From contig CAJHQP010000240.1 of NCBI GenBank assembly GCA_905132765.1, forward strand, positions 62,001-126,000: a stretch of DNA of 64,000 nt, given 5' to 3'. The position numbers and the translations under genes were made by a program. This stretch comes from Moricandia arvensis. Its lineage: Eukaryota > Streptophyta > Magnoliopsida > Brassicales > Brassicaceae. The first letter of the stretch is position 1. Every line of letters starts with the position of its first letter. A model generated the notes under the pieces. The model saw only the letters and a program-made list of their open reading frames with translations. It made no database searches and was not told where the DNA came from. This document shows positions 11,340-22,049 of this stretch, in pieces.

Positions 11340-14330
11340 TACTCGACCTAAAACCTGTCTCGGACCTAACCACATCCATAAAAATAATCCACACGGCCAT
11401 AGGAACCATTATGGTCGCAGCCGTGGTTGATGAAAAAGACGTGGTCGAGGCCACTATAATGTGAGCCATGGTCGATCGAACCACTATAGCAAAGGCTATG
11501 GATTTCAAACCCATTCAGGCCGTGGTCGAGACCAGAAACATGGTATTTCCATCAAAATTTTACCTTGCATAAATGCATATGGTCGTGGCTATTAACAACT
11601 CATATGGTCGAGGTTAACAAACTCGGACCGTGGCCGTATAAACCACAATAACTATCGTGGACCCAAAATTTTGGCCATGGTCGAGGGCAAGTAAGCCGTG
11701 GTATTTCTAAACCACAACACCCGACCAACAAATCATTGAGCCATAGGTGTGGAAAATAAAACCATTTGGATAAAACATATATAACTCCCAAACATCATTG
11801 TGACCTCTATCAAGAGAGTCCAAAAGGGAAGAATCTAAAACCCCATTTGGTCCAAGATGGCAATGGTGATAATCAAAATAAACTTATGAATTATGAAACA
11901 TATAGTTGTCTAAATGATTAAGCTATATTTCGACAATAAAAGTTTATAAATGAGTGTATAGTCGGTCTAATAAGACCTACGACTAAGGCATTGCCTAAAG
12001 GGCATGGATTTTATTCACCCATACAGACCCATTGAATGGTTTCCAAATAGAAAAAATGGGCAAAAGAAAACAAAGTTTCTTGACATTAAAGAAAATTGCC
12101 TAAGGCCTTATAAAAATGGTCAAGACTATACACGAATTCTCTACTGATCTAAACTATGCTAAGGATCAGTATGTTAAGAGGAAAAAAGAGCCATGGATAC
12201 CCAAATTGGTATACCCATGAAATTACACTTAATGGCATGACTGGATTAGCCATCCAGGTCTAAAACTTGATTGCTATTGCAAAGGCACCAGAGTTATCCC
12301 ATTAGATCTCACGTTGTGTAACATGTACACAAGGGAAACTCATTAGGCTTTATTGTCCTAAGCATCACGAAAAATAAGTATGTTCATGAGGGGGAGTGAG
12401 GATTAAACCCAGTGATACATGACCATACAAGAAAATTCGCGTAACATGGGTTGTAACCATGTCATAAAAGGCTTAGAGATTCAGGTTCTCTTGGTGATAA
12501 ATCACCCAAGTCCAGCCTAATGCTTAGGGACATTATGAATTTACATGTACAATGCAATGTATGCATCAGGCCATATAAGTGAGCATAGATATTCCCATCT
12601 CAGATTGAATACGGGTCATAAAGCCAGACATATACCATCTTGAGATTTTTATTAAACAAACCACCACAGACATATGTGCCGTCTAAGATGGAACCTCTGA
12701 AGAGGATTGAGAATATATGTTGGATAAGTATGTCTTTCTCCACGAATTTTAAATAAACCTTGAGCCAAATATGGGTGATCAGATTGTGGCCAGGTACACG
12801 AATTGCATGATTATGAATCCTCCTATCCAACATCAGAAGGAGAAAGATATAAGCTGGATATGATAAGAAAAAGAGAATGGTATTGATCATCATTGTCTTG
12901 GCAAGATCCTCGTACCAGAGAATGAGATTTAAGACGTCTAAAGAAAGAAAAGATTATGCAAAGCTAGCTAAATTAGATGCCACACACATAGACCCGAGAA
13001 ATGAAAAGAAAAAGGTCATACCAGCTTAGCACCAAACGAATTTGATGTCCTAGAAGAGACACAACCAAGTTGCTACAGAGTCTATAAGAGATAGACCAAT
13101 ATGTTCCATAAGAAAAGGAACCTCGGAAAAGAGAAAAGGTGCATAAAATATGAAATCCGAGGTTAATAAGGAAACCAGACCAGACATAGAAATAAGGTCG
13201 GCCGACTGAAACATCTAAGGTACCAGACCATGTAGCTTGGGACGCCAAGCTGCTAGGTATTAAAGGTCCTAGATAACAAGATCTCAAACCAATTGGATCA
13301 TATCTAGAATACAATGGAGCACAGAAAGGGTATCGATACCAATGATATAAAAATGTGCAAGATAAGTAGCACTTGACCATAGAGATATATGCGAGGATCA
13401 TGAACCCACGTAAGAGTACTCATAAAGATAAAAAAAAACCGTGGGGGTAGAATATAAATAAAGAGTGATGGGCGTATTGGCCACATAGAAACGCCATCAG
13501 ACAAACCAATGATGAATAAAAGTTCTTGTGAGAAAATCGTGAGATAATAGAACATTCAAGCATGGCTTGATAACACAAGGATACTCACAGAGATTAAGAA
13601 AAGTTTATAAAGAGATATACTCCAATGTGGTGGAGGCTACTAATTTGACAAAGTCTGGTCATAGATTAAAGTATGTAAAAGTAGCATATGGTTCACTGGA
13701 TAAACAAAGATTAAAGGTACCACAAAAGAGATAAGAAAGATGAGAAAAAAAAATTCTCTAAAATGAAACAATACAGCTGCATAGACTAAGTAAAGCTTAG
13801 CAGAAAAGTTCTATAAGAACAATTCAGATCAGTCCATGTAAGCATACAAAAGATGTATGGATTCCTTGTGATCAAAGATTGGCTACAATGGATAAAGTCA
13901 TTGGTACATACGAAGTGATAAATGTCTGAATGAACAAAAGACATGAAACAAAGTGGTTCGTATGTGTTTGGGTCAATGACTCAATATATATTGAAATGTC
14001 TACGTAATGGCTAAGCCATGAGACTAGAAGATCCGTGGGACATGAAAGAACCTGCGAGTAAGATTTAATCGCAGATTAAAAGTCCATCTGAGTACCGGTC
14101 GAGTGCCATCCGTCCAACCAAGACACAGAGTGATCAGCAGCAAAGATGTACGTCATGACCACATCTTAATGGAGTTCCAGAAGACATAAAGACGTCCAAG
14201 AGTTACAAGTTCATTCAAGGGAAAATCCAACTGATCATCTTCAAGTCATAGGCAACCTCGACGTTCCGGAAGCTCAGACACCAGATAGGAATGCGTCATC
14301 TATAGTGGTGCATTCATCAGGGGGAGTTAC
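11340..14330 (+). pseudogene. Fragmented copia gag-pol remnant
   Basis: Read on the plus strand, scattered pieces match copia landmarks in the expected order: an Arg/Gly/His-rich gag-like stretch (about 11390-11510), WHD and SHPGLKL (about 12230-12260), a VIPLDLT segment (about 12295), and an IGMRHL end of pol (about 14280-14300). Stops and frameshifts separate all of them, so no protein can be made. Apparent open frames of 80-140 aa on the minus strand here are spurious. Confidence 0.6.
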
Positions 14331-14466
14331 ATGTGTTGTACTCTTTTTCCTGTCTTGGCTTCCCTTTTTACCACATTGGGTTTTGGGTTTACCAGGAGAG
14401 GTTTTAATGAGGCAACATCCAAAGCATGTAACAATCCATGAACCATATGCGTCAACCAAGGGGGAG

Positions 14467-14611
14467 TGTTAAGGATAATTATGGTTGACTCGTAGTTATC
14501 TCATTCATGTTGTAGTTATCTCTATGTTAGAGATAGAGCTTATCTACACTTTTGTAGTTGTATATATATGAGTGCTTATGAATGAGAATGGACAACACTT
14601 TTCCCACAACA
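14467..14611 (+). repeat. 3' LTR of the decayed copia element
   Basis: This copy is identical to 8390-8534. It is preceded by the polypurine tract aagggggag and followed by the target duplication gtatc at 14612-14616. Confidence 0.95.
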
Positions 14612-14616
14612 GTATC

Positions 14617-15018
14617 TATTATAAAACCGGCTCATTCTTTAATCAAGGGAATCCTGTTTCTTCTTCGGGTAAAGCTACTGGGGGGGGGGTTTGGATCATG
14701 GCTCTAGTGGCTACCTCCAGGCTCCAGCTTCATCAGCCGAGACAGAATTTTTTATCTACATTTGGTATCAGTTATCCAAATTTAATTAAATGTCTGAGGT
14801 CAATGGTCTACAGATTCCAGAATATGGTTTTAACGTATGCTTCAACAAAGTTTATTATGTCTTGTAGTCATTGCCGGTCCGGAGTTTTTGGTCGCCTAAA
14901 GCGAATTAGAAAAATGATGCCCGTTAGTAATAACAAGTTTATTTAAACTTTTTAAAACTAAGCAAGAAACTAAATATATTTTTTGTAAAAAAAAAAAAAA
15001 ATCTACTTGTTGATAAAA

Positions 15019-15051
<33 letters not shown>
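14617..15051. other. Former PPR downstream flank, with two poly(A) tracts
   Basis: This is the continuation of the PPR 3' flank after the copia insertion. It holds a run of ten G at about 14680, a piece at about 14872-14940 (gccggtccggag, cgcctaaagc) resembling the repeat at 20760-20850, and A-runs at about 14985-15000 and 15022-15051. No gene is supported. The open frame across the 3' LTR boundary (14572-14946) is a chimera of LTR and flank. Confidence 0.5.
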
Positions 15052-15054
<3 letters not shown>

Positions 15055-16530
15055 TTTTAGGTTAAAGATACCTCTCTCTACCTTATCCTCTCCCGTCTCT
15101 CTAACCTAAGGCAACCCTTCGATCGACGTTGTGCTCCGGCGGCCGGTGGTCCTTTGCCGGTGCCGGAGGCGAAGCTACCTTTCTTTCTTTTCTGATTGCG
15201 TCTTTCATCTCTGCAGCCTCTCCCGATATGTTTTCTTCTCTGGTGGGCTCGTCTGTGGTTCTCAGCTCCGCTCGAGAGGCGCTTAGCCGCCGGTGATGTT
15301 TATCTGGAGCAGCGACGAGGGAAGACGGGTGCGGAGGTGTTAAGGCGTCGGCTTTTAGGGTTTAGAGGACTGTGATTTTACAGATCTGGCTTTTGCCTCT
15401 TACGGTCTTTAGAGGAAGCAACACGACGTGGGGGAGGTCAGCTTATTTTGACTCAGTGAGAGGTAGTGGTTCGGTTCTCTCCTGTTGGATTAGGCGAAGA
15501 AGACCTGCTTGTTGCCGGTTCAATTAAGGAGTTGTCGGTTCGTTGGTGTTGTTCGTTCCAAGGGTCTTGGTGCGGAGGCCATTGTGACCTCCTTCTCAGG
15601 TTTGCTCCGGAGGGCTCCTCTGCCTCGGAGGCGCGTGCAGAGCAGAGCTTACTGCTGCGTGGTGGTGTTCTGTTTCTGAACTTGGCGCGTGGTGGATGAA
15701 AAACATCGAAGTTGCAGTCGTCTATGGCTGTTGGTCTTTGTGTTTCAGTTGTTCATCCAAACCTCTCACCTCCTCTACTGGGCTGAGATGGTCATTACTC
15801 TTTGCAACAATGGCGTCTTGCTGTATAAGGGTTGAGCTCTGTTTCAATTGGTTTTGTTTTCCAATAGTCGCTGGAGAACTTGCTAACATATCAAGGATGT
15901 TCCGTTCTCGGTTTTCGATGACTGCGAATGGCGAGGGCATTAGTGGGTCGAGGTGGTCTACGGTTCCTAATGCTCGACGGTGACTCCATTTGTTGGGGAT
16001 AGCATATCCCAGTACTGGCGTTTGGTCCGTTGACCATGCTGGTAGTGTTTCCCCTGGTTTCCTTGTGTAGGTTTTGAGTATTCTTTGGCCATCAGTGCGG
16101 TTTCTTCCTCAACCCGATTTCTTGCATTGTTCGTGGTGGTAGAGGCGGGAGTACAGTGCGGTTCTAGGAATATCTTCGGGTATGTTTTCTCGAACCATCC
16201 ATCTCTCTTGCTTGTGCTTCAAAGACGGTGAGATTACAAGTTAGATGAGTTCATCGGGAGCCAGCTACTCCGGAAACGACATGGGAAGACTCCGGCATCC
16301 AAGGAAACGAGGTGAATCTCTCCTTCTTATGGTTCTCGTTGATGGTTGAGAATGGCTTTCGATTCTCAAGGATTGCGAATCCGAGCTAGCGGAACGCGCC
16401 GGAGACATAGGTTGAGCGAAGCTAGGTAGGAATAGTTTGATTTGAGAAATTTTGTACGAGTCGACCTTGTAATCAAAATCTGTAATTCCCGGTTTTCGGG
16501 CTGATAATATAAATTTGAAATTAAAAAAAA
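15052..16530 (+). mobile_element. Poly(A)-tailed non-LTR retroposon, non-coding
   Basis: This roughly 1.5-kb island has much higher GC than its surroundings. It starts after a 30-bp A-run and ends with 'cttgtaatcaaaatctgtaa', 'tgataatataaatttgaaat' and an A-tail at about 16522-16531. This 3' form is typical of plant LINE-derived retroposons. It contains a CT-rich 5' leader and several frames under 100 aa but no reverse transcriptase motif. I infer a LINE 5'UTR/3'UTR composite or another non-autonomous retroposon. No convincing target duplication could be read because both edges are A-rich. Confidence 0.5.
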
Positions 16531-16941
16531 AATATATATTTTTTTTTTGTATGATGCTAAATTTTTATAAAAAAACTAATAGATTGATCAATTATATTGA
16601 TAATTATGATTCTAAAGCTTTTTCTTTATTTAACATGTTACCTGAGAATATTTTTGGTTTAGATTACATCAATTTGTTTTCTATATAGCATCCACTTAAC
16701 TGATTATAAGATCCAACAATAAATTTCATAGGCTTTTAAAAACAATATATTTCATGTATTCTCTTAGTTTTACAAAATTTAGACAATAAATTGGAGAAAA
16801 AAAATAAGAGGAAATATGAATAGTAAGTAGTAAATGACACTGATTAGAAAAGGAAACTATATTTTTGTTTATTTAGTAAGAAAATTATATTTTTGTTTTG
16901 TTTCTAAGTTAATTTATTTTATTTCTATGACTATCTATATA
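16531..16941. other. AT-rich spacer
   Basis: The spacer between the retroposon and the Helitron is very AT-rich. Nothing recognisable is seen. Confidence 0.5.
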
Positions 16942-17201
16942 TCTATTATATAAAGAAGATATTGACTCTCTTCTCATGGTGACATGTCATCAAAGAAGTT
17001 AACAAGAAACTGACACGTGTTGTCTTCAACTAAAATCGTTTCTTTGCATTTTATTATTGGGCTTGCACGAAATAGTAATTTGTAAGTTATGGATTCTGTT
17101 TTCTGGGCCGATATCCAAACAATAGGAAGGCCCGCTAACCTCTTATTCTTGTCTTGCAATTTTAGGTTTCATCGTCACTTCGCTGATCAGATTCCGTCTA
17201 C

Positions 17202-18640
17202 CAGCAATGGCGGATCTGAAATGGTATGTGATTCTTCGTTTTGTCATTAATTTTCGCGTCGGAGTCATTTTATGTCGTTTCAGTTTTGTTTTTTCACCTC
17301 TGAAACGTTACAACCAAAACTTAACTCTTCATGTCCACAAAAACCATGATCTTGCATTCAGTGAATCTGATCCTTCATTTAGACGGTGATTCTCTCTTAT
17401 AAAAGGGTAGGATTCATCCCTTGAACATCTTCTTCACAGTTCACATCTTCTTTATATATATATAGATGTCTGCCTCATCTGTCTTGCTCTCTGATTTTTA
17501 GGCTGGCCGTTGTTCTTCCACAGTGGAGATGCGGCTGCTCAGATTCTGGAAAATAAGACACGTTAAACGTGGTGAGAGTATAGTATTTGCCTGAGCTTTG
17601 CCGTGGAGTCCGCTGTGGCTGTGTTACTGACATTGTAGCTCTTAATCAGCATAAAAACAAGAAACAAAGGAAGACTAATGATAACATAGATTCCAGTAGA
17701 CTAACAGGAGCAGTCATGGAGAAGTGGAGGCTGAGGCTGAGGACGAGATTAGCGACAAACAAGAAATTTGAAAGATCATAAAGTAAACCTTCAGGAAAAT
17801 CAGATATTGATTCTTTCCTTGAAAGGCTAAAGCTTTCTCGATGGTTATATTGTTAAAGATGATCATTTACGCATATTTATGGTTTAATATTTTGCTTTAT
17901 GCTCACTACGGTGATGACTACTATTCAACCAGGTATGGGAACAAGCTACTATGGGCAGGTTCGTCGTCACAGAAACTGAAGATCGGTGTTGTTCTTTCCG
18001 GAAGTTAAGCACATGGTGGTCTCATTGTCATATATGGACAATTCCGTAAGTGTTTAAAAGACATTTTTGTGTGTTTCAAAATGATGCTTTACATTTTTTA
18101 TGATATTTTAAAGAAAACGGAGTAGCATGATCACTCCTATTTCAAAATTTGTGCTTAGTTTCGAGCATCAGTGTCTTGAGTAATCAAATTTGGTGTCACT
18201 CCCTAACTTCAAACTTTACTACTCACATTCCTCAAATCTTATTTTCTCAGTGTTGCGTGCAGGGTGATGTTGTCCTAAGGTTATCACCAGCAAGTTTCCG
18301 TGCTGCTGTAGAGAAGACATGCACTGAAGTACGGTAATATTCTCAAAACACTATACTTTGACTCCCTCTGCATAACACATTATTTATGTAGTTGTATGAT
18401 TCTAAGTAGCTCTGCAGCACTTTGTGATTCACTCAGCTGAAGAAGCATCTCATCACTACGAGCTATCTTGATGATGAAACATCTATATTACATGAGATGG
18501 CTAAGAATGCTTGGATTATGATTCTTGGTGAAACGACATCTCACACCTTGGATAACTGAGAATGTGACCTTATAACGATGAAAATGAAGTCAGATATCAG
18601 CAAGGGGAAAGTGAAGTCTTTCACCTCCTCATATGGTAGC
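17202..18640 (+). pseudogene. Gene fragments inside the Helitron (OB-fold-like piece; PFP-like piece)
   Basis: Three kinds of fragment can be seen. First, MADLKW ends at a GT donor (17206-17222). Second, after an acceptor near 17503, VEMRLLRFWKIRHVKRGGE resembles the start of the RPA1-like OB-fold proteins (DUF223) common in Helitrons. Third, at about 17964-18045, KLKIGVVLSG, a stop, then GG-IVIYG resembles the nucleotide-binding start of pyrophosphate-dependent phosphofructokinase beta (KIGVVLSGGQAPGGHNV in the family). Further downstream, LRLSPASFRAAVEKTC (18275-18330) and SYLDDETSILHEMAKN (about 18456-18510) are exon-like but unrecognised. None forms an intact gene. Confidence 0.5.
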
Positions 18641-19881
18641 ATTCTCTTTCCTTTTGCAGCAAATAATCCATTAGCAGATTGAATGATTTCAATTTGATGT
18701 ATTCAAATCATACAATAACGTGATCAAGAACTCACATTCACTTTCCTCTTTGTAATAATTTTTCATATATCTTCTTTTGGAAAATCATAATATGCAATAA
18801 TATTTACAGTAAATATGCAATCAGTGTTAAACCAGCGAACTCTCAATAGAATAAAAATACAATTGGAGCATAAGAAAAATTAAGGAAAACGGTGAACATA
18901 TAAAATTTACTTAAAAGGAACCACATACAGAAAAATATATTTTTAAAAGTATGCAATTGTACTATTAAATAAACAAAACAGAACTTTAATTCGTACTATT
19001 AAACAAAATATTTTTTCGAGTAAGTTTTCCTTTTTCAATAATGCTTAGACATCAATGTTGGTTTTTAAAAAAGTTAGAATTTCTCGAATCAGATTTTCTC
19101 TTTGAATAGTGCCTACGCATCAATGCTTTTTTAAAATTTTCTCATTATTTGGAGTTTGCTATGTTTTTCTTAGCTATGGTTAAAATGGTTATCCTGAGTT
19201 TTAAGAAAATAATAATAAAATTGACAATAAGTTTAAAATATTATGGGAAATTAGAGAGTCATTGCATAAAACCAACTACTACAAATACTACGATTGTACC
19301 AATAGTTGACAACACATGAATAAATAGGCGTCCCTAATTTTTCTGTTAGTTAAATATTGTTCGCTCCTATTACATGAATTACAAGTTGATATTTAGGTGC
19401 ATTGAAATTTGCAGTATAGTTTGATCATAATATCATATCAAATAATATAATGTTTATAAATATATTCTAAATGTATTACATTTGAGAATTAATAAGGACT
19501 CTGCTCATTGTAACCCGAAGAATACAAATATATAATGCTCTACGTTCGGTTGTGGATACGTTTTATGATAAGCCACCGACGAGTAATAAAGCATAACTAA
19601 ATAACCAACTGCTCAAGATTGAAAATACATATTAATTCTACAATTTACAAACCCTTCAAATACATATGTTTGGAGTTTAAGAACCCTCCACAATACCAAT
19701 TAATTACTACACAATCAAAAGAAACAAATCCACCCAACTTAGACGAAATACTTATTAGAAGTGGAAAGATCCATGTAAAATATCCACCAAATTACAAAAA
19801 AATGAAGATGTAACGTTCCAAAGCTAAACGAAAAGACTGCTCCATTAAAAATAATAAGCATTAAGTACCACATACTATTTG

Positions 19882-20119
19882 TTCCTTCCGTTTTATATTG
19901 TAGGTAGTTTTAGATAAAAACACTAATATTAAGAAAGTTATTGATTTTTTTAAAAAGACATTAAATCAATAAATTTAACCAATTATAAAAAAACTAACAT
20001 TATTTAATTGGTTACACAATATCCAATAAATATTAAAATTACACTGAAATACGAAAACTATTTATATTGTGAAATAAACACTTTTTGCTAAAACTACCTA
20101 CATTAAAAAACAGAAGGAG
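19882..20119. mobile_element. Stowaway-like MITE nested in the Helitron
   Basis: The inverted ends are ttccttccgttttatattgt at the left and, reading inward from the right, ctccttctgttttttaatgt. Both arms continue 'aggtagtttt'. The CTCCNTCNGT terminus and TA-type junction (tg at left, ta at right) fit Tc1/mariner-derived Stowaway elements. It is about 238 bp with no coding capacity. Confidence 0.7.
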
Positions 20120-20597
20120 TATAACTTAACGCTAGGCAATAATGTCCATAAATAACTTAACTCACCTAAACACATAGCTAGGATCTAACCACTTTCAATA
20201 CAACTTACTCTAAGCACTCACTGTAAATTGTCTTCACACCAAAAAGAACATGCTCATCAACAAGAGATTGAAATAATATTAAAATTGCCTAATGATTTAT
20301 AATTTATAACTTATAAATATAAATACAAAATATATGCTACACAAAACAAAATACAAACATATAATCAAATTTATAGGAAAACTCTAGGCGTAGCAAATTA
20401 TAAGAATAATACAAGTATTGGAAATATAAAATAATTACATAATAATAATGAAATATCTTTATTAGCTAGATAAACATATGATTTTTTAATAAAAATAACA
20501 AAATTGAATAATAACTATATTTTAAAATATTTTTTATAAATTGAGATGAAACTAAATATTTTTTTTACATCCCGCTCGTAGGGCGGGCCTATCTTAG

Positions 20598-21087
20598 TCA
20601 TTTCATAAACATAAAAATGTACAGTAAAATTGTCAATAAATAAATCAGATTCTTTCATTTATTGTAAGAAAAAGAAGAATAAAATAAGAGTGAAACCCAA
20701 GAATCGAACTTGCACCCTTGAGTATTAGTAGAAGAATACAAGCCACCTGACCAAAGTGAACTGACGGTCATGATTTGGCACCCCTAACTTTTATATAATT
20801 TTTGGCGCCTAAAGCCCTAACTTAGCCCAGAGCCGGCCCTGCTTGTAGTCGTCTAGTAGTTTTAACTACTCTATATTTTTCATCTTTGACTTTGAGCTTC
20901 ATCTTGTATTTTTCAAATGTTCACTCATTTAGAAGAATTTGAATAAAGAATCAACTTTATAAAAAAACAAATAAAAAACAGAGATTACTTGTGTAAATTA
21001 AAAACTTAAGATTAGGTGGACGGTTTAAAAGTATATACTTAAATTTATACAATCTTTTGTTAATGATGCTTAAAATTGTAACTATTA
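20598..21087. other. AT-rich spacer with the SINE-like repeat
   Basis: Apart from the tRNA-like repeat described separately, nothing gene-like is visible. Confidence 0.45.
20690..20850 (-). repeat. tRNA-like SINE-type repeat
   Basis: Read on the minus strand it has an A-box-like tggtcaggtgg (20743-20753) followed 32 nt later by a B-box-like agttcgattc (20700-20709), the internal Pol III promoter layout of tRNA-derived SINEs. Upstream on the minus strand is a 'gggccggctctg' block related to a piece at 14872. It is not a functional tRNA: no cloverleaf closes. Confidence 0.45.
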
Positions 21088-21226
21088 TGATATATTCATA
21101 TATTGGATATATTCCAAATCCTGTTACTTCACTTAGGTTTAACCTAAATCATATTGTATTATATATTAAGCCAAGAGCCATTCCATAAACACAACTCTTC
21201 TCTCTACTTTAGCATGGTATCATAGC
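21088..21226 (+). repeat. Probable copia 5' LTR remnant with primer-binding-like site
   Basis: A short stretch starting tgatatattc ends ctttagca and is followed at 21215-21226 by tggtatcatagc, one base off the initiator-Met primer site tggtatcagagc used by many copia elements. No partner LTR or coding region follows, so this would be a truncated relic. Confidence 0.4.
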
Positions 21227-21492
21227 TAAACCGGTTTAGAATCAACGATGCGATTCATTTTCTTTTCCATAGACCGAGCCAAAATATGGATCTTAAAACC
21301 CACACTAAAATTTTGGTAGTGGTTGTTTGTAAAAAATAAGAAATAACATGGGCACAAACTCTTAAGAACAATATCGACAGGAGATCTCGGAGGAGAGAAA
21401 GATCGTGACTGAACTCAGAGTCGAGCTGCCTACGTACCCGTCATGATATCTAGTCTAAACGAAGTTCATTTATTATTGTCTTGAAAGGGAGG

Positions 21493-21772
21493 CCAAGTTC
21501 ATCGGTCTCAAACGAGACATTTGGTTTGTCGGTTCTCGGATGAGACGTCGGGTTCAACATTCTCAAACAAAGTGTCGGACTTTTCGGTTCTAAAATGAGA
21601 CACCGGGTTCATCAGTCTCGAACAAGACGCCGGGTTCATTGGTCTCAAATAAGACGTCGGGTTCATCAATCTCAAATGAGACGCCGGGTTCGTCAGTTCT
21701 TAAAAAAGACATCGGGTTCGTCGGTTCTCGAATGATACGTCAGTTTTGTCGGTTCTCGAATGAAACATCATT
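21493..21772. repeat. 27-bp minisatellite, about ten copies
   Basis: Successive units read gacgtcgggttcatcaatct plus caaatga, with variants such as gacgccgggttcgtcagttc. The period is 27 bp, with one or two 28-bp units. Units differ at several sites, so it is not freshly expanded. A 27-bp period keeps one reading frame open (SGSSVLKKD-type repeats), which explains a 77-aa frame here. It lies just upstream of the dead hAT transposase. Confidence 0.85.
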
Positions 21773-22049
21773 TATAGATGGGAATAACGAGTTATTAGAA
21801 CTCGGGTTGGCTAAAGACGACCCCGTAAGATCATCTATCGTGTTGGAGAGATTTGTTCTTCAATACATGTAGAAACATATTGAAGTAGTGAAAGAAACGT
21901 GATGGGCTTCGTAACTCCGTTGAGCAATCTTCATGTAGGAAGAACTCCCGTATTTGTCTTGTGGTGAGCTCTCTCCGTAGAGAGAACATGTTAATAGTTT
22001 CAGCCCTCAAGCTTACCAGTTATGACAGCCCTCAAGCTTACCAGTTATG

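Larger units (their letters stand above)
8390..14611 (+). mobile_element. LTR/Ty1-copia retrotransposon, structurally complete but coding-dead
   Basis: The element is bounded by two 145-bp LTRs (8390-8534 and 14467-14611) that look identical base for base. Each begins TGTTA and ends AACA. A 5-bp target duplication, gtatc, flanks it (8385-8389 and 14612-14616). A polypurine tract, aagggggag, abuts the 3' LTR at 14458-14466, and a putative primer site follows the 5' LTR (gttatcagcacgatag). The orientation is therefore plus. The interior has no long frame. Only scattered gag-pol relics survive: a Gly/Arg/His-rich gag-like stretch near 11395, WHD and SHPGLKL of the pre-integrase near 12235, and an end-of-RNase-H-like segment (IGMRHL) near 14280. 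It sits in the 3' flank of the PPR gene. Confidence 0.92.
16942..20597 (+). mobile_element. Helitron (rolling-circle transposon) carrying gene fragments
   Basis: The 5' end is A|TCTATTATATAAAGAAGA followed by 'catggtgacatgtcatc', the usual Brassicaceae Helitron start. The 3' end has the hairpin cccgctcgtagggcggg (about 20571-20587), then cctatcttag before T, a slightly mutated CTAG|T terminus. There is no terminal repeat or target duplication, as expected for insertion between A and T. No Rep/helicase frame is present, so it is non-autonomous. Inside are short exon-like pieces with splice signals (17202-18640) and a nested MITE. The rest (18650-20560) is AT-rich and featureless. Confidence 0.7.

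Noticed and set aside
12600..13555. Several hydrophobic minus-strand frames of 80-140 aa
   Set aside because: They lie antisense in the decayed copia; AT-rich antisense DNA gives hydrophobic runs and no domain is present.
14572..14946. 124-aa open frame
   Set aside because: It starts inside the copia 3' LTR and runs into the flank; no domain and no independent promoter.
20690..20760. Functional tRNA gene on the minus strand
   Set aside because: A- and B-box-like motifs are present but no acceptor or anticodon stem forms; SINE-like origin is more likely.
21493..21772. CRISPR-like array
   Set aside because: The 27-bp units abut with no spacers and the window is plant nuclear DNA.
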